Shown here piece by piece: positions 53,156 through 62,508 of a stretch of 64,000 nt of DNA. Each line of letters opens with the position of its first letter. Position 1 is the stretch's first letter. The translations under genes and the position numbers were made by a program. Origin of the DNA: Streptomyces sp. WMMC940 (lineage in GTDB: Bacteria; Actinomycetota; Actinomycetes; Streptomycetales; Streptomycetaceae); assembly GCF_027460265.1 (NCBI RefSeq), contig NZ_JAPZBC010000001.1:4816001-4880000 (forward strand), read 5' to 3'. The notes beneath the pieces were generated by a model that saw only the letters and a program-made list of their open reading frames with translations, was not told the origin of the DNA and did no database searches.

Positions 53156-53725
53156 GTGGACAAGGACGTCTCCGCGGGAAGCGCCACGACAACCACTCTC
53201 GGCCACCTCGCACTGGGCCTGACGCTGCTGGCCTTCGGAATCGGCAACACCGGTGTGATCGACAATGTCGCGGCGTCCGACGCCGCAGCCCTCGCGACCT
53301 GGGTGGGCGGGGTCGCACTGTTCGTCGTCGGGTTGCTCGAGTTCCGCGCGGGCAACGGCGGTACGGGTACGGCCTTCGCCGGCCTCGGCGCCCTCTGGTT
53401 CACCTGGGGGACCGGCACCGGCGCGGAGGTCTCGGCGGAGGCCGCCGGGCTGTTCATGCTCCTGTTCGCGCTCCTGGCGCTCACGCTCACCGCGGGAGCG
53501 TCCGGCAGCGGGATCCTCGGCCAGGGCGTGTACGGGCTGCTGTGCGTGTCCATGCTGCTCCTCGCGATCGCCTCGTTCGCGGGGAACGACGGACTGGCGA
53601 AGGCCGGCGGCTGGGCCGCCGCGGTCGCGGGTCTCGTGGCCTGGTACGGCGCCACCGCGGCGCTGGCGCACTGGCCCACCTTCTCCGGGCGTGCCGCAGG
53701 CCGGGGTGTGACGGCCACCGGCTGA
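53156..53725 (+). CDS. GPR1/FUN34/YaaH-family acetate transporter-like protein
   Basis: 189-aa membrane protein with about six transmembrane helices, in the acetate/succinate uptake family (SatP/YaaH). Examples are LGHLALGLTLLAFGIGNTGV, LFVVGLLEFRAGNGGTGTAF and LLFALLALTLTAGASGSGIL. The expected N-P-x-P-L motif at the start of helix 1 is not obvious, so transport of acetate is uncertain. The GTG at 53156 follows GAAGGGAG. Confidence 0.8.
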   Translation: MDKDVSAGSATTTTLGHLALGLTLLAFGIGNTGVIDNVAASDAAALATWVGGVALFVVGLLEFRAGNGGTGTAFAGLGALWFTWGTGTGAEVSAEAAGLFMLLFALLALTLTAGASGSGILGQGVYGLLCVSMLLLAIASFAGNDGLAKAGGWAAAVAGLVAWYGATAALAHWPTFSGRAAGRGVTATG

Positions 53726-53771
53726 GCGGCGGGCCGCCGGCGTGAGCCGTCTCGACGCCGGAGGCGAAAGG

Positions 53772-53815
53772 GGCGACCCCCTTGCGGCACTGGTGGCGTG
53801 CGCAAGGGGGTCGCC
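53772..53815. terminator. Bidirectional terminator between YaaH-like and glmS genes
   Basis: Perfect 15-bp arms (53772-53786 with 53801-53815) with a 14-nt loop, between convergent genes. Confidence 0.85.
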
Positions 53816-53841
53816 GTCCGTAGGAACGCGGCCGTACGGGA

Positions 53842-55659
53842 CTACTCCACGGTGACCGACTTGGCCAGGTTGCGCGGCTTGTCGATGTCCCGGCCGAGGG
53901 CCAGGGCCGTGTGGTAGGCGAGGAGCTGGAGCGGGATGCCCATGAGGATCGGGTCCAGCTCGTCCTCGTTCTTGGGCACCAGGATCGTGTGGTCGGCCTT
54001 CTCCTGCTCCTGGTGGGCGACCGCGAGGATCCGGCCGCTGCGGGCCTTGATCTCCTCCAGTGCGGCGCGGTTCTTCTCCAGTAGCTCGTCGTCCGGGACG
54101 ATCGCGACCGTAGGCAGCGCCGGCTCGATCAGCGCCAGCGGGCCGTGCTTCAGTTCGGAGGCCGGGTAGGCCTCGGCGTGGATGTAGGAGATCTCCTTGA
54201 GCTTCAGCGAGGCCTCGAGCGCCACCGGGTAGCCGCGGACCCGGCCGATGAACATCATCGACTTGGCGTCGGCGTACTCGGCGGCCAGCTTCTCGATCTC
54301 GTCCTCGGACTCGAGGATCTCGGAGATCTGGGCGGGCAGCCTGCGCAGACCCTCGATGATCCGCTTGCCGTCGGCGACGGACAGGTCGCGGATGCGGCCG
54401 AGGTGCAGCGCGAGCAGCGCGAACGCGACCACCGTGTTGGTGAAGCACTTGGTGGAGACGACGCAGACCTCGGGGCCGGCGTGCACGTACACGCCGCCGT
54501 CCGTCTCGCGGGCGATCGCGGAGCCGACCACGTTCACCACACCGAGGACGCGGGCGCCCTTGCGCTTGAGCTCCTGGACGGCCGCGAGCACGTCGTAGGT
54601 CTCACCGGACTGGGAGACGGCGATGTAGAGCGTGTCCGGGTCCACCACCGGGTTGCGGTAGCGGAACTCGGAGGCCGGCTCGGAGTCGGCGGGGATCCGG
54701 GCCAGGGACTCGATGAGTCCGGCGCCGATCAGGCCCGCGTGGTACGAGGTGCCGCAGCCGAGGATCTTGACGCGGCGGATACCGCGGGCCTCGCGGGCGT
54801 CCAGGTTCAGACCGCCCAGGTGCACCGTGGAGAACCGGTCGTCGATGCGGCCGCGCAGCACGCGGTCCACGGCGTCCGGCTGCTCGGAGATCTCCTTGTG
54901 CATGTAGGTGTCGTGGCCGCCCATGTCGTACGAGGCGGCCTCCCACTCGACGGTCTCGGGGGTGGCGGTGGTCCGCGTGCCCGTGGTCGTGTAGGTGCGG
55001 AAGTCGTCGGCCTTCAGGGTGGCCATCTCGCCGTCGTTGAGGGTGACCACCTGGCGGGTGTGGGCGATCAGCGCGGCGACGTCGGAGGCGACGAGCATCT
55101 CCTTCTCGCCGATGCCGAGGATGACGGGGGAGCCGTTGCGCGCGACCACGATGCGGTCGTTGAAGTCGGCGTGCATCACGGCGATGCCGTAGGTGCCCTC
55201 GATGACCTTGACCGCCTCGCGGACCTTCTCCTCCAGGGTCTCGGCCTGGGAGCGGGCGATCAGATGGGTGATCACCTCGGTGTCGGTCTCGGAGGCGAAG
55301 ACGACGCCGTCGGCCTCCAGCTTGGCGCGCAGCTCGTCGGCGTTGTCGACGATGCCGTTGTGGACGACGGCGACCTTGTTCTCGGGGTCCAGGTGCGGGT
55401 GCGAGTTGATGTCGCTCGGGGCGCCGTGGGTGGCCCAGCGGGTGTGGGCGATGCCGGTGGTGCCGGTGAAGCGCTTGGGGACGCGGGCCTCCAGGTCACG
55501 GACGCGGCCCTTGGCCTTGACCATCTTCAGGCCGGTGCTCTTGGGGCTGGTGATCACCATGCCCGCGGAGTCGTAGCCCCGGTACTCCAGCCGCGCCAGG
55601 CCCTCCAGCAGCAGCGGCGCGACGTCGCGCTTCCCGATGTAACCGACGATTCCGCACAT
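53842..55659 (-). CDS. glmS: Glutamine-fructose-6-phosphate aminotransferase
   Basis: 605-aa enzyme making glucosamine-6-phosphate from fructose-6-phosphate and glutamine, the entry to cell-wall amino sugars. The N-terminal glutaminase domain begins MCGIVGYIG with the catalytic Cys2 exposed after Met removal, followed by RWATHGAPSDINSHP. Two SIS sugar-isomerase domains follow (about 285-605; GCGTSYHAGLIGAGLIESLA, VSQSGETYDVLAAVQELKRK, and C-terminal PRNLAKSVTVE). It corresponds by position to a second glmS copy (SCO2789) of S. coelicolor. Confidence 0.95.
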   Translation of the reverse strand: MCGIVGYIGKRDVAPLLLEGLARLEYRGYDSAGMVITSPKSTGLKMVKAKGRVRDLEARVPKRFTGTTGIAHTRWATHGAPSDINSHPHLDPENKVAVVHNGIVDNADELRAKLEADGVVFASETDTEVITHLIARSQAETLEEKVREAVKVIEGTYGIAVMHADFNDRIVVARNGSPVILGIGEKEMLVASDVAALIAHTRQVVTLNDGEMATLKADDFRTYTTTGTRTTATPETVEWEAASYDMGGHDTYMHKEISEQPDAVDRVLRGRIDDRFSTVHLGGLNLDAREARGIRRVKILGCGTSYHAGLIGAGLIESLARIPADSEPASEFRYRNPVVDPDTLYIAVSQSGETYDVLAAVQELKRKGARVLGVVNVVGSAIARETDGGVYVHAGPEVCVVSTKCFTNTVVAFALLALHLGRIRDLSVADGKRIIEGLRRLPAQISEILESEDEIEKLAAEYADAKSMMFIGRVRGYPVALEASLKLKEISYIHAEAYPASELKHGPLALIEPALPTVAIVPDDELLEKNRAALEEIKARSGRILAVAHQEQEKADHTILVPKNEDELDPILMGIPLQLLAYHTALALGRDIDKPRNLAKSVTVE

Positions 55660-55744
55660 AGAGTCTCTGCCCCTCCAACGACGTTCCTGTGTGTGCCCGG
55701 CCGCGCCGCACGGTGTGCGCGGTGCACGCGGCCCCCGTGGCGGC

Positions 55745-56020
55745 TCAGCCGTAGACGATGCGGCGCAGCTGCCTGAGCGAGAGGTCCGGGGGAGCCACCG
55801 CTCGGTGCGGCAGCTCGGCCGCGATCCGCTCGAAGATCTCCGTGTTCACGCCCCCGCCGGCCTGCAGCTCCCGGTGGCGGCGGCGCACGAACTCCTCGGT
55901 CGTCTCGTCGAAGAACGCCAGCACGTCCAGCACCACCCGGGCCGCCTCACCGCGCTGGAGCGCGGTGCTGCGCACCAGATGGTCGATGAGGTCGTCATGC
56001 GACGTGCGGCGATCGAGCAC
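55745..56020 (-). CDS. Conserved small protein upstream of glmS
   Basis: 91-aa helical soluble protein (DDLIDHLVRSTALQRGEAAR, VVLDVLAFFDETTEEFVRRR, LPHRAVAPPDLSLRQLRRIV), with no recognised domain. The GTG at 56020 is chosen; a longer frame from 56095 would place the 22-bp palindrome inside the coding sequence. It is separated from glmS by 85 bp on the same strand. The perfect palindrome at 56060-56081 in its promoter region suggests a dedicated repressor. Confidence 0.65.
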   Translation of the reverse strand: MLDRRTSHDDLIDHLVRSTALQRGEAARVVLDVLAFFDETTEEFVRRRHRELQAGGGVNTEIFERIAAELPHRAVAPPDLSLRQLRRIVYG

Positions 56021-56059
56021 CCGTAGATATTGGGGTGTCCTCGGCCTCGAACGCAAGAT

Positions 56060-56081
56060 TTCTGCCCGATTTCGGGCAGAA
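56060..56081. promoter_or_regulatory. Perfect 22-bp palindrome, candidate operator
   Basis: TTCTGCCCGA and TCGGGCAGAA flank TT, giving perfect 10-bp arms. It lies about 40 bp upstream of the chosen start of the 91-aa protein gene, where a repressor would cover the promoter. No U-run follows, so a terminator is unlikely. Confidence 0.5.
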
Positions 56082-56146
56082 GCCTGCGTGATCATGGTTA
56101 CAGTCGCTATTTATGCCCGCTTTACGCGGTGCGCTCCCCGGACCGC

Positions 56147-57010
56147 TCACATGCGCTTGAGGACGGCCTGCTTGGCCGTGGAGAACTCCTCGTCGGTCAG
56201 TATCCCCGCCCGGTGCAGTTCGCCGAGCTCCCGCAGCCGCCGCAGCAGCACGTCGTGATCTTCCGCCGCCGGAGCGGCGGACGGCAGTTCCCCGGGCGTC
56301 CTCGGCGGGGCGCTCGGGTGCGGGAGCCGGGCGGTCACGGCGGCGGCGACCAGGACGGCGGTGTACTCCTTGCGCGACAGTCCCCACAGGTCGAGCGCGT
56401 ACGGGTCGTGCTTGGCGGGCCGCTGGGCGGGTCGGCCGTTCAGCAGAAAACGCAGATAGCCGTTCTCCAGGCCGATCGCCGGCAGCCAGCGCACGCCGCT
56501 CACCTCGGAGAGCGGGAACGTGCTCGCCCCGGACGAGGCCTTGGACTCCTCCGCCTTCCAGTTCCACGTGAGGCGGATCGTGTCCCCGTCGAAGGAGGCC
56601 GTGCCGTCGCCCCCGCCGCCCGAGACCGGCACCGCCGGGCCCGGCAGCAGGAAGCGGTCCACCGGTCCGTCCGGGACCTGGTCCAGCAGCAGGGCGTTGC
56701 GCAGTTCGTCCACGAAGTACTCGGCCACACCGCTGCGGTCGTTCTCCACCGGCAGCCGGTAGGGGTCGCCGCTCTCCGGCAGCCGTCCGTCGGCGGCCAG
56801 CAGCAGCGGATCGCTGCCGTCCCGCAGCTTCAGGCGCAGCCGCCCGCCGCGGCGTCCGGGCTCGAACGCGACACCGGCCAACGCCTCCAGCGGGACGGCG
56901 AGTTCACCGAGCGCCTGCCGCAGGGGGTGCGTCTTGCCGGTGCCGGGGACGATGCGCACGGTCCGCCCGTCGAAGGTCCAGGTGCCGTCCTTCTGGATGA
57001 TTTCCGCCAT
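56147..57010 (-). CDS. DUF4429 protein with C-terminal SHOCT domain
   Basis: 287-aa cytoplasmic protein. Two DUF4429-type units are visible (about residues 1-120 with TWTFDGRTVRIVPGTG and about 135-215 with GTASFDGDTIRLTWNWK, WLPAIGLENGYLRFLLNG). A short SHOCT segment closes it (LRRLRELGELHRAGILTDEE, FSTAKQAVLKRM). DUF4429 proteins are PH-like and of unknown function. The ATG at 57010 is clear. It lies downstream of the des operon terminator and on the same strand. Confidence 0.85.
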   Translation of the reverse strand: MAEIIQKDGTWTFDGRTVRIVPGTGKTHPLRQALGELAVPLEALAGVAFEPGRRGGRLRLKLRDGSDPLLLAADGRLPESGDPYRLPVENDRSGVAEYFVDELRNALLLDQVPDGPVDRFLLPGPAVPVSGGGGDGTASFDGDTIRLTWNWKAEESKASSGASTFPLSEVSGVRWLPAIGLENGYLRFLLNGRPAQRPAKHDPYALDLWGLSRKEYTAVLVAAAVTARLPHPSAPPRTPGELPSAAPAAEDHDVLLRRLRELGELHRAGILTDEEFSTAKQAVLKRM

Positions 57011-57097
57011 TGTGGGATTGTCGCACCACGGGCCGAGGGGTCGGAGGCGGCGCGACGGAGCGGCCGACGGCCCGCACACGGGCGGGCGCAAGGAGAG

Positions 57098-57136
57098 CGG
57101 GCGCCCGGCGGAGGACCGTACTCCGCCGGGCGCCCG
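57098..57136 (-). terminator. Terminator of the desferrioxamine operon
   Basis: Perfect 16-bp arms (57098-57113 with 57121-57136) and a 7-nt loop, 22 bp beyond the desD stop. Confidence 0.88.
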
Positions 57137-57158
57137 CCCGGTCCGCGGCCCGTGCGGG

Positions 57159-58940
57159 CTACCGGAACCGCGCGATCGGGTTCTCCAGGTCACCCACCAG
57201 CTGGAGGGCGCCCGACGGGTCGGCCAGGTCCACCATCTGCTTGTTGTCCCGCAGTTGGAGCCGGTTGAGGCAGGACAGCGCGAACTCCGGGGCGAACATG
57301 TCGTACTGGGCGAACCTCTCCCGCAGGTGCGGCATGGACTCCTGGTAGCCGGTGACGCACTCGGCGACCGTCCGCCAGAACGCGTCCTCGTCCAGCACGC
57401 CCTCCGTGACCAGCGCGGCGGCGAGGAACCGGAAGAAGCAGTCGAAGACGTCCGTGAAGACCGACAGCAGCTTCATGTCCTCGGGGACCTCGGCGCGGAC
57501 CCGCTCGACCGCCGGCGGCAGGACCGCGTCCGGGTCCATCACGCAGATCTCCTCGGCGATGTCCTTGAAGATCGCCCGCCGCACCGCGCCGTCCTCGCCG
57601 AGCACCAGGATGACGTTCTCCCCGTGCGGCATGTAGACGAGGTCGTACGCGTAGAAGCAGTGCAGCACCGGCAGCAGGTAGGCGTCCAGGTAGCGGCGCA
57701 GCCACACCTCGGGCGCCAGTCCCGACTCGGTGATCAGCGCACCGGCGAAGGACTTCCCGGAGCGGTCGGTGTGCACCAGCGAGGCCATCGTCGCCAGCCG
57801 CTCCCCGTTCTCCAGGGTGCCCACCGGGCTCTCGCGCCAGAGCGCGGCCAGCATCTTGCGGTAGGGGGAGAAGCGGTCCGTCGCGGCCTCGTACTCCAGG
57901 TGCCGGTACCCGACCGCGGCCCGCTCGCGGATGATCGAGAAGCGCGCCGCCGTCAGTACGTCGTCGCTCGCGATCAGCCCGGCCAGCCAGTCGTTGATGG
58001 CCGGCGTGGCCTCCATGTACGCGGCGGACAGGCCCCGCATGAAGCCCATGTTGATGACGGACATCGCCGTCTTCACATAGTGCTTGGCGGGGTCGCTGGT
58101 GTTGAAGAAGGTGCGGATCGACTGCTGCGCCAGGTACTCGTCGTCGCCCTCGCCGAGCGGCACCAGACGCTGCCGGGCCACCTCGGCGGCGAAGGTGACG
58201 GAGAGCTTGTTCCACCACTGCCAGGGGTGGACGGGCATCAGCAGGTAGTCCGCCGGGTCCAGCCCGAGGCCGCGCAGCCTGGCGTCGAACCGGTCGAGCG
58301 TCCCCTGGCCCAGCTCGGCCCGCATCAGGTTCTCGTAGCCGAGGTCCGTGCAGGAGGTGAACGCGGCACGCGAGCGGTGCGCGGCCACCCACAGCAGGCG
58401 GACCGGGGCCGCGGCCTCCGGCGCGTACCGGTGGTACTCGTGGATGCCGAAGCCGAGCCGTCCGTTGTTGGCGACGAAACAGGGGTGGCCCTCGGTCATC
58501 CCGGTCTCGATGTCCTGGAACCCGGCGCGGCTGAGTTCGGCCGCGGACACCTCGGGCTTGCTGAGTTTGTACGCCGTGCCGGACAGGGTGGAGGAGATCT
58601 CCTCCAGGTACACCGGAAGGATCTCGTCGGACAGGCCGAGTGCGCCCCGCAGCTCGGTGATGAACTCCAGTGCGTCCAGCGGGAGTTCGGCACCGTCGCG
58701 GTGACGGGTCACGGAGTCCGCATCCACCTGCCAGTGATCGAGCGCCAGCCGCCCGGCGGCGAACCGGTACTCGGTCCTGCCGTCGTCGCTGAGCACCGCC
58801 CAGCGGCCGTCCGCGAGGTCCTTCGGCGCGAGCAGCCGCTCGTGGGAGAACTCGGCGAGACCCTTGCGGACCAGCAGCCGGTTGGCCTCGGCCCACAGCT
58901 CGGGGGTGAGGTGGGAGACGCTGTCGATCGCCGTGCTCAT
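57159..58940 (-). CDS. desD: Desferrioxamine synthetase (NIS synthetase)
   Basis: 593-aa IucA/IucC-type, NRPS-independent siderophore synthetase. It condenses and macrocyclises N-hydroxy-N-succinylcadaverine units to desferrioxamine E, and related molecules, using ATP. Motifs include GHPCFVANNGRLGFGIHEYH, the LLMPVHPWQWWNK element, SIRTFFNTSDPAKHYVKTAM and YMPHGENVILVLGEDGAVRR. The ATG at 58940 overlaps the desC stop by 4 bp. It is the last gene of desABCD. Confidence 0.95.
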   Translation of the reverse strand: MSTAIDSVSHLTPELWAEANRLLVRKGLAEFSHERLLAPKDLADGRWAVLSDDGRTEYRFAAGRLALDHWQVDADSVTRHRDGAELPLDALEFITELRGALGLSDEILPVYLEEISSTLSGTAYKLSKPEVSAAELSRAGFQDIETGMTEGHPCFVANNGRLGFGIHEYHRYAPEAAAPVRLLWVAAHRSRAAFTSCTDLGYENLMRAELGQGTLDRFDARLRGLGLDPADYLLMPVHPWQWWNKLSVTFAAEVARQRLVPLGEGDDEYLAQQSIRTFFNTSDPAKHYVKTAMSVINMGFMRGLSAAYMEATPAINDWLAGLIASDDVLTAARFSIIRERAAVGYRHLEYEAATDRFSPYRKMLAALWRESPVGTLENGERLATMASLVHTDRSGKSFAGALITESGLAPEVWLRRYLDAYLLPVLHCFYAYDLVYMPHGENVILVLGEDGAVRRAIFKDIAEEICVMDPDAVLPPAVERVRAEVPEDMKLLSVFTDVFDCFFRFLAAALVTEGVLDEDAFWRTVAECVTGYQESMPHLRERFAQYDMFAPEFALSCLNRLQLRDNKQMVDLADPSGALQLVGDLENPIARFR

Positions 58941-59524
58941 CCCGGCACCTCCGCATCGCCGACGGCCGCCTCGAACTGCTCACGCGTGCAGAAGCTCAGC
59001 AGCGCCGTCTTCTCGGGTTTCCGTATCTCGCGCTCGGGCACGAAGCCGACGGCCGCGTTGAGCGCGTGCACGGCCTTGTTGCCGACGTCCGGCTCGACGA
59101 CGACCCGGCGGGTCGCCGGGTCGGCGAACAGCTCCCGCATCACGGCGGTGATCACGGCCCGGGTGAAGCCGTGGACCGGGGTGTCGGTCGGGGCGACCAG
59201 GAAGTGCATGCCCACGTCTCCGGGCTCGGGCTCGTAGAGACCGACCAACTCCACATGACGAGGGTCGTAGCGCTCCATCAGGAAGGCCGGCTCGCCGTCG
59301 TGCAGCCCGATGAAGGCGTCGTGGTGCTCGTGCGCGGCGATCCTCATGTACTCGCGCTCCACGTCCTCCAGCCTGGCGTCCTGCATCATCCAGAAGGCGG
59401 CCTTGGGGTCGGTGACCCAGCGGTGCAGCAGCTCCGCGTCGCTCGGGGTCTCCCCACCGGAGGCAGGGGAAGGGTCGAGGGGACGGACGGAGAACGTCCC
59501 CAGGGCTGGGGCGGTGGTGCTCAT
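58937..59524 (-). CDS. desC: Acyltransferase of desferrioxamine synthesis
   Basis: 195-aa GNAT-type acyltransferase that acylates N-hydroxycadaverine with succinyl- or acetyl-CoA. IucB-like features are [60 protein letters not shown] and [20 protein letters not shown]. The ATG at 59524 overlaps the desB stop by 4 bp, consistent with coupled translation. Confidence 0.94.
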   Translation of the reverse strand: MSTTAPALGTFSVRPLDPSPASGGETPSDAELLHRWVTDPKAAFWMMQDARLEDVEREYMRIAAHEHHDAFIGLHDGEPAFLMERYDPRHVELVGLYEPEPGDVGMHFLVAPTDTPVHGFTRAVITAVMRELFADPATRRVVVEPDVGNKAVHALNAAVGFVPEREIRKPEKTALLSFCTREQFEAAVGDAEVPG

Positions 59525-60801
59525 ACGGCGAACTCCTGGAATGCGATGGTCTTCTCCACGGGGTAGTGCTCACTGCCGAGCATCTCGGCGATGATGTACG
59601 CATTGCGGTACGCGCCCATGCCCAGGTCGGGCGAGGTGATGGAGTGCGTGTGCACCCCCGCGTTCTGCAGGAAGACCCCGCGCCCCGTGGTGTCGATCGA
59701 GTAGTTGCGGGCGACGTCGAAGCGGCCCCGGCCGTCCCGGCGCAGCCGGTCGAGCACGGGCTCCAGGAACGCGGGGGTGACGTACTTGTAGCCCGTGGCG
59801 AGGACCAGGCCCTCGGTCCGGATCTCGAAGTCCTTCTCCTGCTCCTCCTGGCGCAGCCCCAGGGTGTAGGCGCCGTTCTCGTAGGAGGCCGTGCACAGGG
59901 CGGTGTTGGTGAGCAGACGGGTCGGCACCGGGCCGCCGAGGTTCTTCCGGTATAGCAGGTCGAAGATCTCGTTGATGAGCTCGCCGTCGATGCCCTTGAA
60001 GAGGTTCTTCTGCTGCGTCTCGAGCCGGTAGCGGGTGGCCTCCGGCAGCGCGTGGAAGTAGTCCACGTACTCCGGGGAGGTCATCTCCAGGGTCAGCTTG
60101 GTGTACTCCAGCGGGAAGAACCGCGGGGAGCGGGTGACCCAGTTGAGGCGGTAGCCGTGCACGTCGATCTCGGAGAGGAGGTCGTAGTAGATCTCCGCGG
60201 CGCTCTGGCCGCTGCCGACGAGAGTGATCGACTCCTTCTTCTGCAACTCCTCCTTGGCCTGGAGGTAGCGCGAGTTGTGGATGAAGTCGCCGCCGAGGCC
60301 CCGGCAGGACTCCGGGACGTAGGGTGGGGTGCCGGTGCCCAGGACGAGTCTGCGCGCGCGGAACGTCTCGCCGTCGGCGGTGCGTACGGCGTAGACCTCG
60401 TCCTCCGCCTCGAACTCGACCCGGGTCACCGTGGTGCCGAAGCGGATGCTGCTCAGCTTGGCGGCGGCCCAGCGGCAGTAGTCGTTGTACTCGGTCCGCA
60501 GCGGGTAGAAGTTCTCGCGGATGTAGAACGAGTAGAGCCGGCCCTTCTCCTTCAGGTAGTTGAGGAAGGAGTACGGCGACGTCGGATCGGCGAGCGTGAC
60601 CAGGTCCGACATGAACGGGGTCTGCAGATGGGCGCCGTCGAGGAACATGCCCGAGTGCCACTCGAAGTCCGGCTTGGACTCGAGGAAGAGACCGTTCAGC
60701 TCGTCGACCGGCTCGGTCAGGCAGGCGAGGCCGAGGTTGAACGGACCGAGTCCGATACCGATGAAATCGTGGATGTCACGGTGCTCAGGAGGCGTGGACA
60801 A
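59521..60801 (-). CDS. desB: Cadaverine N-monooxygenase
   Basis: About 426-aa flavin monooxygenase of the IucD/SidA family, forming N-hydroxycadaverine with FAD, NADPH and oxygen. The FAD site is in [17 protein letters not shown], the NADPH site in [16 protein letters not shown] and the C-terminal ATGYKYVTP motif is present. The TTG at 60801 (GGAGAG 5 nt upstream) is chosen; another TTG at 60813 is in frame. The start lies inside the end of desA (17-bp overlap). Confidence 0.92.
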   Translation of the reverse strand: MSTPPEHRDIHDFIGIGLGPFNLGLACLTEPVDELNGLFLESKPDFEWHSGMFLDGAHLQTPFMSDLVTLADPTSPYSFLNYLKEKGRLYSFYIRENFYPLRTEYNDYCRWAAAKLSSIRFGTTVTRVEFEAEDEVYAVRTADGETFRARRLVLGTGTPPYVPESCRGLGGDFIHNSRYLQAKEELQKKESITLVGSGQSAAEIYYDLLSEIDVHGYRLNWVTRSPRFFPLEYTKLTLEMTSPEYVDYFHALPEATRYRLETQQKNLFKGIDGELINEIFDLLYRKNLGGPVPTRLLTNTALCTASYENGAYTLGLRQEEQEKDFEIRTEGLVLATGYKYVTPAFLEPVLDRLRRDGRGRFDVARNYSIDTTGRGVFLQNAGVHTHSITSPDLGMGAYRNAYIIAEMLGSEHYPVEKTIAFQEFAV

Positions 60802-62260
60802 GGTTCTCTCCAAGGTACTGCTCGGCGTGGCCGGCTATGAGGTCGAGGACGGCGGCGATGTCGGCCACGGTCGTCTCGGGGTTCAGCAGGGTGAATTTCA
60901 GGTACTGGCGGCCGTCGACCTTGGTCCCGGCCACGACGGCCTCCCCGGAGGCGAACAGGGCCTTGCGGGCGTACAGATTGGCGCGGTCGATCTCCGCGGC
61001 GGAGGTGACGCCCTCCGGGACGCAGCGGAAGACCAGGGTGGACAGCCGGGGCTCGACGACGACGTCGTAGCGGGGGTCGGCGGCGAGCAGCCGCCAGCCC
61101 TCGGACGCGAGGTCGCACACCTCGTCGAAGAGCTGTCCGACGCCGTCCGCGCCCATGACGCGCAGGGTCATCCACAGCTTGAGGGCGTCGAAGCGGCGGG
61201 TGGTCTGGAGGGACTTGTCCACCTGGTTGGGGATCCTCCCCCGTGGCCCCGCGGGCACGGGAGGTGCCCCCCCCTCCACGGTCGGCGCGGGGTTGAGGTA
61301 GTCCGCGTGGTAGGTGGCGTGCCGCAGAGTGGCGCCGTCCCGCACCAGCAGCGCGGAGGAACTCACCGGCTGGAAGAAGGACTTGTGGTAGTCGACGGTC
61401 ACAGAGTCGGCGTGCTGGACGCCCTCCAGGAGCCCGCGGCGCGTCGGCGAGGCGAGCAGCCCGCAGCCGTAAGCGGCGTCGACGTGCATCCAGACGCCGT
61501 ACTCCTCGCACAGCGCTGCGATCTCGGGCAGCGGGTCGATGGAGCCGAAGTCCGTGGTGCCGGCGGTGGCGACGACCGCCATCGGTACCAGTCCGGCGCG
61601 CCGGCACTTCTCCAGTTCGGCGGCGAGGGCCACGGTCTGCATGCGCCGGTCGCGGTCGACGGGCACGGACACGACGGCGTCCCGGCCGAGGCCGAGGAGG
61701 TTCGCGGACTTCTGGACGCTGAAGTGGCTGCACTCGGAGGACAGGACGCGCAGCTTCGACAGGTCGTCCGTCTTGGTCTCCTCGCGGGCGAGCAGCATCG
61801 CCTGGAGGTTGGACTGGGTGCCGCCGCTGGTGAAGACGCCGTCGGCGGCGGGGCCGAGGCCGATCCGGTGGGTGGTCCAGTCGATGAGCTTGCGCTCGAT
61901 CAGCGTGCCGCCGGCGCTCTGGTCCCAGGTGTCCAGCGAGGAGTTGACGGCGGAGAGGACGGCCTCGCCCAGCACAGCGGGTATCACGACCGGGCAGTTG
62001 AGGTGGCCGAGGTAGCGCGGGTGGTGGAAGTAGACCGCGTCGCGCAGGTACACCCGCTCCAGCTCGTCCAGTGCGGCGGAGGAGTCGCCGAGCGGCTGGT
62101 CGAGGTCGACGGCGGCGATCGTCGGGGCCAGTTCGTCCGGGGTGACTCCCGTGAACGGGCGCCTTGTCGTGGCGAGTTTGTTCGCCACCCGCTCGACTCC
62201 TTCGGTCACTGAGCTGCGGTAGAGCTCCGCCGTTGTGTCGTTGAGCAGGTGCGAGCGCAT
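60785..62260 (-). CDS. desA: Lysine decarboxylase of desferrioxamine synthesis, with internal insertion
   Basis: 491-aa PLP enzyme of the group II decarboxylases, converting lysine to cadaverine, the first step. Motifs are [28 protein letters not shown] and the PLP lysine in [20 protein letters not shown]. Between ADYLNP and [10 protein letters not shown] there are about 11 extra residues ([14 protein letters not shown]), encoded by a GC-rich hairpin-forming segment near 61232-61276; other DesA proteins as I remember them lack this. The frame is kept. An iron box lies 77 bp upstream of the ATG at 62260. Confidence 0.93.
   Translation of the reverse strand: MRSHLLNDTTAELYRSSVTEGVERVANKLATTRRPFTGVTPDELAPTIAAVDLDQPLGDSSAALDELERVYLRDAVYFHHPRYLGHLNCPVVIPAVLGEAVLSAVNSSLDTWDQSAGGTLIERKLIDWTTHRIGLGPAADGVFTSGGTQSNLQAMLLAREETKTDDLSKLRVLSSECSHFSVQKSANLLGLGRDAVVSVPVDRDRRMQTVALAAELEKCRRAGLVPMAVVATAGTTDFGSIDPLPEIAALCEEYGVWMHVDAAYGCGLLASPTRRGLLEGVQHADSVTVDYHKSFFQPVSSSALLVRDGATLRHATYHADYLNPAPTVEGGAPPVPAGPRGRIPNQVDKSLQTTRRFDALKLWMTLRVMGADGVGQLFDEVCDLASEGWRLLAADPRYDVVVEPRLSTLVFRCVPEGVTSAAEIDRANLYARKALFASGEAVVAGTKVDGRQYLKFTLLNPETTVADIAAVLDLIAGHAEQYLGENLVHAS
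61232..61276. repeat. Small palindromic insertion inside desA
   Basis: CCTCCCCCGTG and CACGGGAGG can pair (two bulged bases) around a GC loop that itself can fold. The segment adds about 11 codons in frame. It resembles the short GGGGGCACCTCCC-type palindromes scattered in Streptomyces genomes; this is from memory. Confidence 0.5.
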
Positions 62261-62336
62261 GGTGGGGGTCCTCCCGGTGCGGGGACGTGACGGGGCCGCC
62301 CCCTGGGGCAGGAGCGGACGGTGGGACGGCTGGGAC

Positions 62337-62355
62337 TTAGGTTAGCCTAACCTGA
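62337..62355. promoter_or_regulatory. Iron box (IdeR/DmdR1 site) upstream of desA
   Basis: TTAGGTTAGCCTAACCTGA is close to the 19-bp actinobacterial iron-box consensus, with a perfect GGTTAGCCTAACC-type core. It is expected to bind iron-loaded DmdR1 and repress desABCD when iron is plentiful. Confidence 0.95.
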
Positions 62356-62443
62356 ATTCTTGATTCCGTCCGCCCCTACTCCACGGAAAGGGCCGCGAGT
62401 TGGCTCACATCCGGCCGGCCGTCCCGGAGGAGCGCACGGCGAC

Positions 62444-62473
62444 GCGGCCCCGTCGGGGCGTCGACGGGGCCGC
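62444..62473 (-). terminator. Terminator of the siderophore-interacting protein gene
   Basis: Perfect 12-bp arms (62444-62455 with 62462-62473) and a 6-nt loop, 36 bp after the stop. Confidence 0.75.
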
Positions 62474-62508
62474 GGCCAACGGTGTGGGGCGGGACGGAAG
62501 GCCCGGGC

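Noticed and set aside
54145..55776. 543-aa plus-strand frame opposite glmS
   Set aside because: Gly/Val/Asp/Leu-rich antisense artefact of a highly conserved gene.
60560..62212. 550-aa plus-strand frame opposite desA
   Set aside because: Antisense shadow; desA motifs and iron box fix the true strand.
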